DNA from: Aureispira anguillae
GTDB lineage: Bacteria; Bacteroidota; Bacteroidia; Chitinophagales; Saprospiraceae
Assembly: GCF_026000115.1 (NCBI RefSeq)
Contig: NZ_AP026867.1
Span: 6,301,001 to 6,365,000 of the forward strand
Direction of reading: 5' to 3'
Length of the DNA: 64,000 bases
Shown here: in pieces, positions 17,720 through 27,462 of the stretch
Position numbering within the stretch: the first letter of the stretch is position 1
Layout of the letters: every line of letters begins with the position of its first letter
Made by a program: the position numbers and the translations under genes
The notes under the pieces: model-generated
Seen by the model: the letters and a program-made list of their open reading frames with translations, nothing else
What the model was told of the DNA's origin: nothing
The model's database searches: none

Positions 17720-19657
17720 ATGAAATTAAAACTAACGTATATTATAATTTTATTAGCCAATAGTTTGCTCTTGTTGGGGCAACGGTTATCTCCCCAATTA
17801 AAAATGGAAACCCGCATGAATCTTGGTGAAAAACATTATTTAATTCAAAATAAAATAAAGCAATGGGGGCTGTTTACGAAAGGTCATAAGGTTGTTATTG
17901 CTGCAAGTTATGATACTATTTTCCCATTGAATCGCACAAAGTTTGATGCTGAAACCTATGCTGTTGAATACACCCCTACCAGTTATGTGATTGGAGAAAA
18001 GGGAGAGCGCCAAACGCTATTGGATTTAAAAGGGAATGTTTGCCTAAAGGCTAATAATATAATGCCTAGATTAATGGGAGAGGTCGTTTTGATTCAAAAC
18101 GATAAAAAATGGGGACTTGCACAGACTTCAGGAAAAATACTAGTGCCTGCTACTTGTGCTAGGATCGAATGGTATGAAGATATATTGGCGCTTAATAATG
18201 ACAAGGGGTGGTTATTGTTTGATCCTATTGCTGGAGAATTAATAACAGATACAGGGTATGATACTTTAATAGAAGTCACCAATGAACGATATCCTAGTGC
18301 GAATAATTATTACTTATTAACCCAAAAAGATGGATTGTGGGGTGTGCTAAATGTAAAAGGAAAAGCTGTCGTTCCTGCTAAATACCAAACTATTAAACCA
18401 CTGTATGCCATTCGGCGACATTCCCCAAATAGACTTTGTTTTTTAGTAAAAAAAGAAAATAAATGGGGAATAATTACGACCAAGAATCGGTCCTTAGTCT
18501 CCATTCAATACGACACACTTAAGGTGAACCATGCCGATCAAGCATGCATTGTGTTTCTGAAAGGAGACAAGTGGGGGATTATAGATGCTCAGGGAAATGA
18601 AAAAATTAGCAATTGTACCGCAATCAAAGCACTAGGGAGGTTTGTTAATACCTATAAAATTTATAAAGAAAATAAAGTGGGTTTATGGTCGGGAGATAAA
18701 GGAATTCAGTTGCCTAGTGAATATGATCGTATTGTGGTTGGAAAACTGTTTTTTACTTGCGAAAAAGAAGGTGAAACGTTCTATGTTAATAAACAAAATA
18801 ACCAAGCCGTCAATTTACCAATACATGAGGATATCGATTATTTTTCTTATCAATTCTACAAAATTAAACAAAATAAATTGTGGGGCTTGATCGATTTAAA
18901 TGGGAAAGAAATTCTTGCTCCTAAATACGATTACATCAATAGTGGGACTTATAGCTCCAATCGTATTGTAGTTGTGAAGGGTGCTAGGTCTGGTCTAATT
19001 GATTCCATGGGTAGGGAATTGATTGAACCAACGTATGATGAGATTAGCCCAATTTATTTGAATCGTAGTAAATTATATTCACAAAGGCAATTTTTTGTAG
19101 TCGCTAGAGGGCTTAAAAAAGGAGTCTTAAATTATAATGGAAAGGAATTGTTGGCAGTAGATTATGACGAAATTCTTTATGATCGAAAGCGTTTTGATGG
19201 TTATTTTGAAGTCGTAAAAAAAGAAAAAAAGGGACTGCTAAAATGGGATGGAACGGTTCTTATTGCACCCCATTATGAGACTATTTCTGCATTAACGTTG
19301 GAGGATCGCCAGCAATCAAAAGATGGAATTTGGAAGGTTAAACAAAATGAAAAATATGGATTGCTTCAAATCCAACAGGACGTTTCCAATCCAATATTGC
19401 CTTTAGCTTATGAAACCATTGAACGGATTTATAGCGCTACTAGGTCTTTAAAATCTTATTTTATAGTTGGGAATAAAGGGAAATACGGTATTTATAACAC
19501 GGATAAACAAGTGTGGATTTTGCCAATAGTGTACACTGCTATTCAAACACATACAACGGATGGTAAGGAGTTAAGAGGGAATGACTCTTCATTTTTTCAG
19601 GTTGAACAAGGAAAACAGCAGCTTTTATTTGATTTAGAAGGAAATCTCTTTGAATAG
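17720..19657 (+). CDS. Exported WG-repeat protein (645 aa)
   Basis: A signal peptide (residues 1-20, LANSLLLLGQ) is followed by about ten WG-type repeats of ~50 residues along the whole chain. Each has a core such as KWGLFTKG, KWGLAQTSGKILVPATC, LWGVLNVKGKAVVPAKYQTI, KWGIITTKN, LWGLIDLNGKEILAPKYDYI and KYGLLQI. WG repeats form beta-rich repeat structures and are common in exported Bacteroidota proteins, with no established function. There is no T9SS sorting domain, so it is probably periplasmic. It has its own promoter and no clear operon partner. Confidence 0.85.
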   Translation: MKLKLTYIIILLANSLLLLGQRLSPQLKMETRMNLGEKHYLIQNKIKQWGLFTKGHKVVIAASYDTIFPLNRTKFDAETYAVEYTPTSYVIGEKGERQTLLDLKGNVCLKANNIMPRLMGEVVLIQNDKKWGLAQTSGKILVPATCARIEWYEDILALNNDKGWLLFDPIAGELITDTGYDTLIEVTNERYPSANNYYLLTQKDGLWGVLNVKGKAVVPAKYQTIKPLYAIRRHSPNRLCFLVKKENKWGIITTKNRSLVSIQYDTLKVNHADQACIVFLKGDKWGIIDAQGNEKISNCTAIKALGRFVNTYKIYKENKVGLWSGDKGIQLPSEYDRIVVGKLFFTCEKEGETFYVNKQNNQAVNLPIHEDIDYFSYQFYKIKQNKLWGLIDLNGKEILAPKYDYINSGTYSSNRIVVVKGARSGLIDSMGRELIEPTYDEISPIYLNRSKLYSQRQFFVVARGLKKGVLNYNGKELLAVDYDEILYDRKRFDGYFEVVKKEKKGLLKWDGTVLIAPHYETISALTLEDRQQSKDGIWKVKQNEKYGLLQIQQDVSNPILPLAYETIERIYSATRSLKSYFIVGNKGKYGIYNTDKQVWILPIVYTAIQTHTTDGKELRGNDSSFFQVEQGKQQLLFDLEGNLFE

Positions 19658-19692
19658 TAAATTGTTGATGAATAGAATTGTTGCTCAGGCAG

Positions 19693-19724
19693 TTTGATAG
19701 TATCACTATTATGCTGTATCTTTG
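19693..19724 (+). promoter_or_regulatory. Promoter of ygiQ
   Basis: TTTG (19693-19696), a 20-base spacer and TATCTTTG (19717-19724) give an exact match to the phylum promoter. The start codon is 41 bases downstream. Confidence 0.65.
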
Positions 19725-19765
19725 TGATTACCCTTAAGTAATAAACAGCATAAAAAAAAAGTCTA

Positions 19766-21721
19766 ATGCGAGATCAACATCAAATAACCGATTGGCTACC
19801 AACGACCAAAAAAGAAGTGGAGCGGAGAGGCTGGGAAGAACTGGATGTGATTCTTTTTAGTGGAGATGCCTATGTTGATCATCCTGCATTTGGTGCTGCT
19901 GTTATTGGTCGAATTATTGAAAGCATGGGCTTCAAAGTAGCTATCGTACCACAGCCCAATTGGCAAGATGATTTGCGGGATTTTAAAAAGTTGGGGACAC
20001 CAAGGTTATTTTTTGGTGTGACTTCTGGTTGCATGGACTCAATGGTTAACCATTATACGGCCAATCGAAGACGTCGTTCTACGGATGCCTATAGCCCAGG
20101 AGGAAAAAGCGGATTTAGACCAGATTATACCACTACCGTATATACTAAAATCTTAAAAGACCTTTTTCCTGATGTTCCTGTTATGATTGGAGGAATAGAA
20201 GCTTCTTTGCGACGTGTAACTCATTATGACTATTGGAAAGATGAGCTGCTACCAACTATCTTAGAGAGTTCAGGGGCGGATATTTTGGTCTATGGAATGG
20301 GAGAGCAACCGTTGAGGGATTTGGTGCATCTCATGGATAAGGGGGTGCCTTTTTCTTCGCTTAAAACGATTGCACAAACTGCTTTTTTGGTCGATAAGGG
20401 GCAGTTGCCCAAAAATAAAAACTGGAAGGATAAGGTTTTGAACTCCCATGAAGCTTGTTTGGAAGACAAAAAGAAATTTGCCTCTAATTTTAAATTCATA
20501 GAACAGGAGTCCAATAACCTAAATGCTAAACGTTTATTGCAAGATGTAGGAGATAAAACCTTAGTGATAAACCCTCCTTATCGAACGATGACGGAGCTTG
20601 AAATAGATGCTTCCTTTGATTTACCTTATACTAGAAAACCACATCCCAAATACAAAAAGCGTGGAGCAATTCCTGCTTACGAAATGATTAAGTTTTCGGT
20701 CAATATGCATAGAGGCTGTTTTGGGGGCTGTAGTTTTTGTACGATTTCTGCGCATCAGGGCAAGTTTATAGCAAGTCGCTCTAAAGAATCGATTCTAAAA
20801 GAAGTAGACCAAATTACACAAGACGAAAGTTTTAAGGGCTATATCAGTGACTTAGGCGGTCCTTCTGCCAATATGTATCGAATGAAAGGAAAAGTGCAAT
20901 CTATTTGTGATAAATGCATTAGCCCATCTTGTATATCGCCATCTATTTGTAGCAATTTGGATACTTCCCATGCTCCAATGACTGAAATTTACCGAGCGGT
21001 AGATGAGCATCCCGATGTAAAAAAGGCGTTTGTCGGTTCTGGTATTCGCTATGATATGTTGGTGCCCGAATTTAATAAAAATGCAGATGTAGCTGATTTG
21101 GAGGAGTATTCTGAACAATTGATAACGAGACATGTTTCTGGACGTCTAAAAGTAGCACCAGAGCATACCTCTGACAATGTGCTAAAAGTAATGCGCAAAC
21201 CTTCTTTTAAACATTTTCATTCTTTTAAGAAAATGTTTGATCGAATCAATGCCAAACACGATTTAAAGCAACAGTTGATTCCTTATTTCATTTCTAGTCA
21301 TCCCGCTTGTGAGTTAGAGGATATGGCAAACTTAGCCGCAGAAACTAAGGATATGGGGTTCCAATTGGAACAGGTGCAAGATTTTACACCTACACCAATG
21401 ACCGTAGCTACTGTGATTTATTATTCGGGGTATCATCCATATACTTTACAACCCACTTTTACCCCCAAGGCAGAGGATGAGAAAAAAGATCAACATCGTT
21501 TCTTCTTTTGGTACAAACACGAGAATCATCGCTGGATTAAGAAGGTGTTAAATAAGGCAAATCGCCAAGATTTAATCAATCAACTATTGGTTTCTGCTGC
21601 GCCCAAAGGTGCTGTTCCTAAAGCAAAAAAAACAAGCCAAGGACGGCGAAATAAGTCGTACAAAAAGGATTATCACAAAAACAAAAAGCGCAGAAAGCCT
21701 AATTTTAAGAAAAAGACTTAG
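19766..21721 (+). CDS. YgiQ-family radical SAM protein (651 aa)
   Basis: Radical SAM enzyme of the YgiQ/UPF0313 family, whose reaction is not established. The N-terminal domain (WLPTTKKEVERRGWEELDVILFSGDAYVDHPAFG, then GGIEASLRRVTHYDYW) has the B12-binding-like fold typical of the family. The [4Fe-4S] cluster motif CFGGCSFC lies in NMHRGCFGGCSFCTISAHQG at about residue 315. Further family blocks include CISPSCISPSICSNLD, a second Cys-rich segment, and VAPEHTSDNVLKVMRKP. The C-terminal ~40 residues are an Arg/Lys-rich tail that may bind nucleic acid. Length and start agree with relatives. Confidence 0.9.
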   Translation: MRDQHQITDWLPTTKKEVERRGWEELDVILFSGDAYVDHPAFGAAVIGRIIESMGFKVAIVPQPNWQDDLRDFKKLGTPRLFFGVTSGCMDSMVNHYTANRRRRSTDAYSPGGKSGFRPDYTTTVYTKILKDLFPDVPVMIGGIEASLRRVTHYDYWKDELLPTILESSGADILVYGMGEQPLRDLVHLMDKGVPFSSLKTIAQTAFLVDKGQLPKNKNWKDKVLNSHEACLEDKKKFASNFKFIEQESNNLNAKRLLQDVGDKTLVINPPYRTMTELEIDASFDLPYTRKPHPKYKKRGAIPAYEMIKFSVNMHRGCFGGCSFCTISAHQGKFIASRSKESILKEVDQITQDESFKGYISDLGGPSANMYRMKGKVQSICDKCISPSCISPSICSNLDTSHAPMTEIYRAVDEHPDVKKAFVGSGIRYDMLVPEFNKNADVADLEEYSEQLITRHVSGRLKVAPEHTSDNVLKVMRKPSFKHFHSFKKMFDRINAKHDLKQQLIPYFISSHPACELEDMANLAAETKDMGFQLEQVQDFTPTPMTVATVIYYSGYHPYTLQPTFTPKAEDEKKDQHRFFFWYKHENHRWIKKVLNKANRQDLINQLLVSAAPKGAVPKAKKTSQGRRNKSYKKDYHKNKKRRKPNFKKKT

Positions 21722-21755
21722 TGGCAAAGGATCATATTGGTAACGTTTATTTTCA

Positions 21756-22130
21756 ATGAAAAAAATAATCCTATTTAATTTCCTTATTACTACGATTTGG
21801 ATCCCTTATTCGATGCAACGTTGGTTAGAGATGCCCTATGCTGAAGGTGTGCTGGAAGATGTTCTTATCTTTGGAACTTTTTTTATGGGTACAGCTTTGG
21901 CCTTCAGTAATGTTTTGTTGCTATTGAGCCAGAAATGGACTAAATATAAACGACAGTATCTAAAGCTAACGATGATTTTTTTGGCGGGACTCTTTGTTTT
22001 TCCAATATATTCAGGCCTTGTTGTAGGATATGAAGGGCAAGCAATTTGGATGGATATAGTTGTGTTAGGTTGCTTATATATGAATCTCTCGCTGTCGAAT
22101 AAGGAATACCAATTGTTAATTCATCAATGA
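21756..22130 (+). CDS. Small membrane protein (124 aa) upstream of a Crp/Fnr regulator
   Basis: It has four hydrophobic segments (near residues 3-18, 30-48, 63-82 and 90-110) and no recognised family. It starts 34 bases after ygiQ. The next gene, a Crp/Fnr-type regulator, starts 7 bases after its stop, so the pair is probably co-transcribed and may be functionally linked. Confidence 0.65.
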   Translation: MKKIILFNFLITTIWIPYSMQRWLEMPYAEGVLEDVLIFGTFFMGTALAFSNVLLLLSQKWTKYKRQYLKLTMIFLAGLFVFPIYSGLVVGYEGQAIWMDIVVLGCLYMNLSLSNKEYQLLIHQ

Positions 22131-22137
22131 TTTTCTT

Positions 22138-22728
22138 TTGGAAAACGCACTCAATACATATCAAAAATCGGTGTTAGCACTTTGCCCTAAATTAACAAAA
22201 GAAGAATGGGCTTATCTAGAAAAAGGCTTAACGATTAAAGATTTGTCTCCTAAATCTTTTTTTATTCAAGCAGGAGATGTTCAACGACAAATTGGTTTTA
22301 TTGTTAAGGGCTTGTTTAGAGCTTATTATGTTGATTATAAGGGAAATGAAATTACGATCCGTTTTAATAAAGAAGGAGCTTATGTGACCGATTATGTTAC
22401 ATTTATAACACAACAACCTAGCAATTACTATTTTCAATGCCTTGAACCTTCCCAATTGATAACACTTTCTTATCAACATATACAGGAGGGCTATGATCTT
22501 TATCGGGGAATAGAACGATATGGGCGTTTGATTGCAGAAGAAGTACTAAAAAGTCAGCAGAAACGAATTGATAGTTTTCAATTTTATAATGCAGAACAGC
22601 GTTATTTGCAATTTGTGGAAGAAAACAGAGGGCTATTCAACCGCATTTCATTAACACATCTTGCTTCTTATTTAGGTGTAGAGCGCCCTTCTCTTAGCCG
22701 AATTCGAAAAAAAATATCTAGAGAATAA
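22138..22728 (+). CDS. Crp/Fnr-family transcriptional regulator (196 aa)
   Basis: The N-terminal cyclic-nucleotide-binding-like beta barrel (residues 30-120) includes FIQAGDVQRQIGFIVKGLFRAYYVDYKGNEITIRF. The C-terminal winged helix contains ISLTHLASYLGVERPSLSRIRKKI, a clear helix-turn-helix. There are no Fe-S cysteines, so it is not an Fnr-type oxygen sensor, and the classical cAMP-binding Arg/Ser cluster is not evident. Translation probably starts at TTG (22138), because the family N-terminus begins there and no ATG is nearby. Bacteroidota carry many such regulators with unknown ligands. Confidence 0.85.
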   Translation: MENALNTYQKSVLALCPKLTKEEWAYLEKGLTIKDLSPKSFFIQAGDVQRQIGFIVKGLFRAYYVDYKGNEITIRFNKEGAYVTDYVTFITQQPSNYYFQCLEPSQLITLSYQHIQEGYDLYRGIERYGRLIAEEVLKSQQKRIDSFQFYNAEQRYLQFVEENRGLFNRISLTHLASYLGVERPSLSRIRKKISRE

Positions 22729-22839
22729 GTCATTTAGATAGAACAGTACCTTCATTATGTAACAAATGTTACAGGTAATGTTGATAAAGATAATTCAACT
22801 TTGTAGGGTGATTAATTTTTGCCACTAAATACAATACCA

Positions 22840-23715
22840 ATGAATGTCTTAAATCTAATGATGAGTTTTTTTATGCTTCAATCAGGGGCTTCAATTTCTT
22901 GTGATACAACAGCTCCTATTCAATATAAAACAATAACAACTAGCTTGGGAGATATTGCTGTACAGTTAAAAATAATTGACAAAAAGCCTCCCATCTTATT
23001 GCTGCATGGCGTTTATTTTGATCATCATTTATGGGATTATCAAGTTGACAAGTTGACCAACTATTCTACCATAACCATTGATATGCCCTTGCATGGAGGG
23101 AGCAAAGCTGTAAAAACTAAAGGTTGGAATTTGCAAGATTGTGCCAAAATGGTGCTTGAAATTTTAGACCAATTAGAACTACCCCAGGTAATCGCAATTG
23201 GGCACTCTTGGGGAAGCATGACGCTCCTTCGAGCGGCTGACTTGCAACCAGAGCGGTTCCAAGCGCTTGGCTTTTGTAATATGCCATTTAAAGGATCTAC
23301 CCCCAAAATAAGGTCAAAATTTCGTTTCCAGCATATTGTATTAGGTTTCAGAACATTTTATACTAAGCAGGTAGCAAAAGCGTTATTTGGTAAAAAAATA
23401 TTGAAAGATAATCCAAAACTGCTCGCTTATTTGCAACAGTCGATGGGAAAACTGACGGCTAAAGAAGTTCGGTGGACGGATAAAATAGCAATTATAGATG
23501 CAGAGGATGCGAGTCAAAAAATAAGAACGCTAAAAGTTCCCACTATTGCTCTAAAAGGAGAAGAAGATTATGTAGCTGCTCCGCTTCAGCTTCCATTGCT
23601 CATGGTAAAGGGAGGGCATGTAAGCCCCTTGGAAGCCAAAGAAGATGTTTTAGCGTTCATTTTTAAAGTAATTGCATTGGGTGAACAAAATGATACTACA
23701 AGGGTTATAAAGTAA
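22840..23715 (+). CDS. Alpha/beta hydrolase (291 aa)
   Basis: Alpha/beta-hydrolase fold: ILLLHGVYFDHHLWDYQ carries the oxyanion HG, IAIGHSWGSM is the nucleophile elbow (Ser123), GEEDYVAAP holds the acid residue, and VKGGHVSPLEAKE the catalytic His. The enzyme could be an esterase or lipase-like hydrolase; the substrate is not predictable. The ATG at 22840 gives a hydrophobic signal-like N-terminus (MNVLNLMMSFFMLQSG). An in-frame TTG 21 bases upstream is a less likely start. It stands alone between the Crp/Fnr gene and the ALDH gene. Confidence 0.85.
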   Translation: MNVLNLMMSFFMLQSGASISCDTTAPIQYKTITTSLGDIAVQLKIIDKKPPILLLHGVYFDHHLWDYQVDKLTNYSTITIDMPLHGGSKAVKTKGWNLQDCAKMVLEILDQLELPQVIAIGHSWGSMTLLRAADLQPERFQALGFCNMPFKGSTPKIRSKFRFQHIVLGFRTFYTKQVAKALFGKKILKDNPKLLAYLQQSMGKLTAKEVRWTDKIAIIDAEDASQKIRTLKVPTIALKGEEDYVAAPLQLPLLMVKGGHVSPLEAKEDVLAFIFKVIALGEQNDTTRVIK

Positions 23716-23807
23716 GAAAAATAGCTTTTGAAGGCCAATGATACACAAGTTCATCTTATAGAAATAATAATTAAGTACATCTACTCTTTATTCTTAGTCT
23801 TGAATAG

Positions 23808-23815
23808 TATCTTTG
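23808..23815 (+). promoter_or_regulatory. Candidate -7 element for the ALDH gene
   Basis: TATCTTTG followed by CGCC is an exact TAnnTTTG match 63 bases before the start codon. No TTTG box lies at the usual distance, so evidence is partial. Confidence 0.45.
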
Positions 23816-23878
23816 CGCCATAGCGTAAATGAGTACAAAAAGCTCATACTTAACTAATAATTTAACGTAGTAAAACTT

Positions 23879-25408
23879 ATGCAAGAAGTACTAAAAACAC
23901 TAGGTATCCAAGAAGTAAATTTTGGAACTAGTACAGGTGTAGAATTTTTTGGTAATACGAGTCAAAATCTGATTGAATCTTATTCTCCTGTAGATGGCAA
24001 ACTAATCGGAAAAGTTAGTACCACCACTAAAGAAGAATATGAGCAGGTCATGGAACTTGCCCAAGAAGCTTTCAAAACTTGGCGTTTGGTGCCTGCTCCT
24101 CAACGTGGAGAAATTGTTAGACAATATGGCGAAGCACTTCGTAAATATAAAGATGAGTTGGGCCGTTTAGTGTCTTACGAAATGGGTAAAAGCCTTCAAG
24201 AAGGTTGGGGAGAAGTTCAGGAGATGATTGATATTTGTGATTTTGCAGTAGGCTTGTCTCGTCAGTTGTATGGTTTGAGCATGCACTCTGAGCGTCCTTC
24301 TCACCGTATGTATGAGCAATGGCACCCAATGGGAGTAGTAGGAATTATTTCTGCTTTTAACTTCCCTGTGGCGGTTTGGTCATGGAATGCAATGATTGCT
24401 ATGGTTTGTGGTAATGTTTGTGTGTGGAAAGGTTCTGAAAAAACGCCTTTGTGTGGCGTTGCTTGTCAAAATATCTTGGCTGAAGTACTAAAAGCAAATG
24501 ATTTGCCAGAAGGTATTTCTGCTATCGTTACTGGAAATTACGAGGTGGGTGAATGGATTAGCACAGATGCTCGTATTCCTTTGGTTTCTGCAACGGGATC
24601 TACTCGTATGGGTAAAATTGTTGCTCAAAAAGTAGCGGGTCGTTTGGGTCGTTATTTATTAGAATTGGGTGGTAACAATGCTATGATTGTAACCCCTTCT
24701 GCTGATTTAGATGTAACCTTGGTTGGTTCTGTATTTGGTGCAGTGGGAACTTGTGGTCAACGTTGTACTTCTACTCGTCGTTTGATTATTCACGAAAGTG
24801 TATACAGCGATTTTGTTCAAAAACTAGCCAATGCTTATGGACAATTGCGTATTGGAGATCCTTTAGATCAAAACAATCATGTTGGTCCATTGATCGATAA
24901 AGATGCTGTAGCAATGTATAACAATGCCATTGCTGAGGCTAAAAAATCTGGCGGTAAGGTATTGGTTGAAGGTGGTGTTTTGGAAGGTGAAGGCTACGAG
25001 AGTGGTTGTTATGTAAAACCTTGCGTGATAGAGGTAGAGTCGCAGCTTGATATTGTTAAGCACGAAACATTTGCTCCGATTTTATATGTAATGAAGTATT
25101 CAACCTTGGACGAAGCAATTGCTTTGCAAAATGATGTGCCTCAAGGTTTGTCTTCTGCTATGATGACAACAAACTTGCGTGATTCTGAGCAGTTCTTAAG
25201 TGTTGCTGGTTCAGATTGCGGTATCGCCAATGTTAATATTGGAACTTCTGGTGCTGAGATTGGAGGTGCTTTTGGTGGTGAAAAAGAAACAGGTGGAGGA
25301 CGTGAGTCTGGTTCTGATTCTTGGAAAGCTTATATGCGTCGCCAAACCAATACCATTAATTATAGTACAGAATTGCCATTGGCACAAGGAATTAAGTTTG
25401 ATTTCTAG
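23879..25408 (+). CDS. Aldehyde dehydrogenase, ALDH7 (alpha-aminoadipic semialdehyde dehydrogenase) type
   Basis: NAD-dependent oxidation of an aldehyde to an acid. The catalytic Glu262 is in LLELGGNNA and Cys296 in CGQRCTSTRR. The ELGGNNAMIV signature, the QWHPMGVVGIISAFNFP cofactor block and the C-terminal SGAEIGGAFGGEKETGGGRESGSDSWK segment are features of the ALDH7 branch, which in characterised members oxidises alpha-aminoadipic semialdehyde in lysine breakdown. The length of 509 residues is normal. Monocistronic, with a strong terminator. Substrate assignment rests on family resemblance. Confidence 0.88.
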   Translation: MQEVLKTLGIQEVNFGTSTGVEFFGNTSQNLIESYSPVDGKLIGKVSTTTKEEYEQVMELAQEAFKTWRLVPAPQRGEIVRQYGEALRKYKDELGRLVSYEMGKSLQEGWGEVQEMIDICDFAVGLSRQLYGLSMHSERPSHRMYEQWHPMGVVGIISAFNFPVAVWSWNAMIAMVCGNVCVWKGSEKTPLCGVACQNILAEVLKANDLPEGISAIVTGNYEVGEWISTDARIPLVSATGSTRMGKIVAQKVAGRLGRYLLELGGNNAMIVTPSADLDVTLVGSVFGAVGTCGQRCTSTRRLIIHESVYSDFVQKLANAYGQLRIGDPLDQNNHVGPLIDKDAVAMYNNAIAEAKKSGGKVLVEGGVLEGEGYESGCYVKPCVIEVESQLDIVKHETFAPILYVMKYSTLDEAIALQNDVPQGLSSAMMTTNLRDSEQFLSVAGSDCGIANVNIGTSGAEIGGAFGGEKETGGGRESGSDSWKAYMRRQTNTINYSTELPLAQGIKFDF

Positions 25409-25430
25409 GCTAGGAAATATGATAAATAAA

Positions 25431-25465
25431 AAACGCCAGTCCTTGAAAGAGGCTGGCGTTTTTTT
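25431..25465 (+). terminator. Rho-independent terminator after the ALDH gene
   Basis: AAACGCCAG at 25431-25439 pairs with CTGGCGTTT (25453-25461) around an A-rich loop and runs into a T-tract. It starts 22 bases after the ALDH stop codon. Confidence 0.8.
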
Positions 25466-25547
25466 GTTTGGTAAACTCATTGTTCTGCTAAAAAAAATGA
25501 ACTAGTAGGGTAGCTAAGCAATGAAGTATTATAAATTAAGTTTTTAT

Positions 25548-26468
25548 TTACTTCACAGGAGTAACTTTAAACCCTTCCTTTTTTAGCAAGCGGATCACAC
25601 CATTTTCACCCCCTAAATGCCCTGCACCAACAGCGTAGAACGTAGGAGTTTCCTTTGATGTTTCCATGATTTGAGGAATCCACTTGATATTTCTATTGTC
25701 TAATAATTCAGCTTGATTTTCCATCTCGTCCAATTCACCTTGCATGGCATCTAGCATACCATCTATATCTTGTTCTTTATAGAACACCACCATTTTGGAA
25801 AATTCATTTTCGCTGCCTTTACCCTCTTTTAGGTTTTTAATCATTTCAACCAATGCTTGAGCTTGGGTTTTGTAAGGGATAGAATTAAAAACAGACATTT
25901 GATCTGCTACTGTTTCTAAACCACCAAAAGCCATGTCTTCTTCTTTGGCTTTGGAAGTAAGTTCCATTTCATACATTTTGACTGGACCATCAATCATTTC
26001 CATGTACAAAAGGGATTGTAAAAGCATAGGTTGCCAATTTTGAGCCATTGCAAAGGTCATTTTTGCTTGAGGAGACTTAGCCTCTTCTGTAAAGTACGTT
26101 TTGATGAGCTCATAATCTTCTTCAGAAACCAGATCCTTAAGCGTTTCTCCTCCTTTCATCGGTGCTAATTTCATCATCTCAACAGCCATAGCCATTTGCT
26201 GACTCATGTCCATTTCCATGACTAATTTTTTTGTCTTTTTAAAGGCCTTATCCATGGATTTATTCCAAAAGAAATCCTCTGCTCCAATCATATGAATGGT
26301 GCCAAAGACATAAGAAGGCTTAATGCCTTTGCCCGTTACTTTCCAAAGTAAGCTTTTGGTCAGTTTCTCATCTTTGGGGGCATCTTTTTGTGCAGTTGCA
26401 GGAGCTAAAGAGCAAGTCCAGCAAATTACAATAGTTAAGAGGGTAGATAATGTTTTAAGCATTGACAT
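25548..26468 (-). CDS. TraB/GumN-family protein (306 aa)
   Basis: Exported member of the TraB/PrgY/GumN family. A signal peptide occupies residues 1-26 (SLAPATAQ). The domain opens with SLLWKVTGKGIKPSYVFGTIHMIG, containing the GTIH metal-site-like motif, and closes with TFYAVGAGHLGGENGVIRLLKKEGF, the second conserved GAGH motif. Some members are proposed metal-dependent hydrolases acting on peptides, but the role in bacteria is not settled. Met- and Lys-rich helices (MDMSQQMAMAVEMMKLAPM) form the middle. It is probably periplasmic, and single on the minus strand. Confidence 0.85.
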   Translation of the reverse strand: MSMLKTLSTLLTIVICWTCSLAPATAQKDAPKDEKLTKSLLWKVTGKGIKPSYVFGTIHMIGAEDFFWNKSMDKAFKKTKKLVMEMDMSQQMAMAVEMMKLAPMKGGETLKDLVSEEDYELIKTYFTEEAKSPQAKMTFAMAQNWQPMLLQSLLYMEMIDGPVKMYEMELTSKAKEEDMAFGGLETVADQMSVFNSIPYKTQAQALVEMIKNLKEGKGSENEFSKMVVFYKEQDIDGMLDAMQGELDEMENQAELLDNRNIKWIPQIMETSKETPTFYAVGAGHLGGENGVIRLLKKEGFKVTPVK

Positions 26469-26875
26469 AATTATCGTTTATTTTATTGAATAGTTTATAC
26501 TACATGGTGTAATATTAATCGTTTGGTAATTTTTTGCTTTTTCCTTTATAGCTTTAGCTACAAACTAGCGCAGTTAGTACGCTATCACTTGTGAGGTCGC
26601 AAGCTCTGTTCGGGTTTTTAACGGAGTAATGTTTCATTTAAATAATGAAAATTTACTTAAAACAGTTCAAAAGGGTTGCCAAATAACGACAAAGTGCCAT
26701 TTTTACAGGTCAAACAAAGGTTAAGGCTCGAATATAAACTTGTAATAAAATGTTAAAGAGAACCGATTGCACTGAAAATTGTTGGGTATAGGAGCTGCTA
26801 ATAATTGTTAAAAAATATCTTATTTTGTATTGAATGATGTTTTGTTATGCTCAAAAGACATCTAAAAAGAGGACT
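26469..26875. other. 407-base divergent intergenic region holding repeat copy A
   Basis: No gene seen. The left half contains mosaic repeat copy A (26529-26631). The right half is plain AT-rich sequence leading to the Crp/Fnr gene, with no convincing promoter motif. Confidence 0.6.
26529..26631 (+). repeat. Intergenic mosaic repeat, copy A
   Basis: Bases 26538-26584 are identical at 46 of 47 positions to 52142-52188 (copy E). The right end, GTTCGGGTTTT then TAACGGAGTAATG, matches the right end of copy D at 43139-43162. The left ACTCCGTTA end is absent. The core is richer in G+C than the surrounding sequence and contains no ORF. Confidence 0.8.
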
Positions 26876-27454
26876 ATGGAAAACTTATTAAAAATAATCA
26901 ACCAATATACTCCATTGGATAAACAGATGGAAATGGAGTTGATAAATATTGTCACAAAAAGGGTCATACCAGCAGGAGAATATTTGTTGAAAGCAGGACA
27001 AATTTCTTCTTCTATTTTATTTATCGAGCAGGGAGCGGTCTATTATTATAAAATTGACAAAGAGGGAAAAGAGCGGGTTGTACATTTTACCTTTGAGGGG
27101 GACTTATTTTCTGATCTAGAATCTTATTCAACAGGCATTCCTTCCAATTTTTATATAAAAACACTAGAACCGTCTATTGTTTACCGCTTAGAAAAAAGAC
27201 ATTTGGATAACTTTTTGGAAAAAGATTTGCGTTGGGAACGTTTGATGCGCTTATTTATGCAGGATGCTTTAATTAAGATTGTTGGCGATAAGAAAAATAG
27301 AGGAACACTTTCGAATACAGAGCATTATGTAAAGTTGGTCGAAACTTATCCAGATTTGTTAAATCGTGTTCCTTTGTATTTGATTGCCTCTTACCTTAAT
27401 ATTACTCCTGAAGGATTATCTAAAATTCGTCGTCGAATAATTAATAAGCGGTAG
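26876..27454 (+). CDS. Crp/Fnr-family transcriptional regulator (192 aa)
   Basis: Cyclic-nucleotide-binding-like N-terminal domain (RVIPAGEYLLKAGQISSSILFIEQGAVYYYKIDKEGKERVVHF) and a C-terminal helix-turn-helix (VPLYLIASYLNITPEGLSKIRRRI). No Fe-S cysteine set. I prefer the ATG at 26876, preceded by a purine-rich AAAAAGAGG, over one 42 bases upstream because the family N-terminus begins at MENLL. Repeat copy B follows its stop by 8 bases, and the P450-reductase gene lies 160 bases downstream on the same strand. Control of that gene by this regulator is a reasonable guess only. Confidence 0.85.
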   Translation: MENLLKIINQYTPLDKQMEMELINIVTKRVIPAGEYLLKAGQISSSILFIEQGAVYYYKIDKEGKERVVHFTFEGDLFSDLESYSTGIPSNFYIKTLEPSIVYRLEKRHLDNFLEKDLRWERLMRLFMQDALIKIVGDKKNRGTLSNTEHYVKLVETYPDLLNRVPLYLIASYLNITPEGLSKIRRRIINKR

Positions 27455-27462
27455 TTATTCAG

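Noticed and set aside
23879-25408. Naming the dehydrogenase amaB or a lysine-pathway gene outright
   Set aside because: No neighbouring lysine-catabolism genes; only family resemblance supports the substrate.
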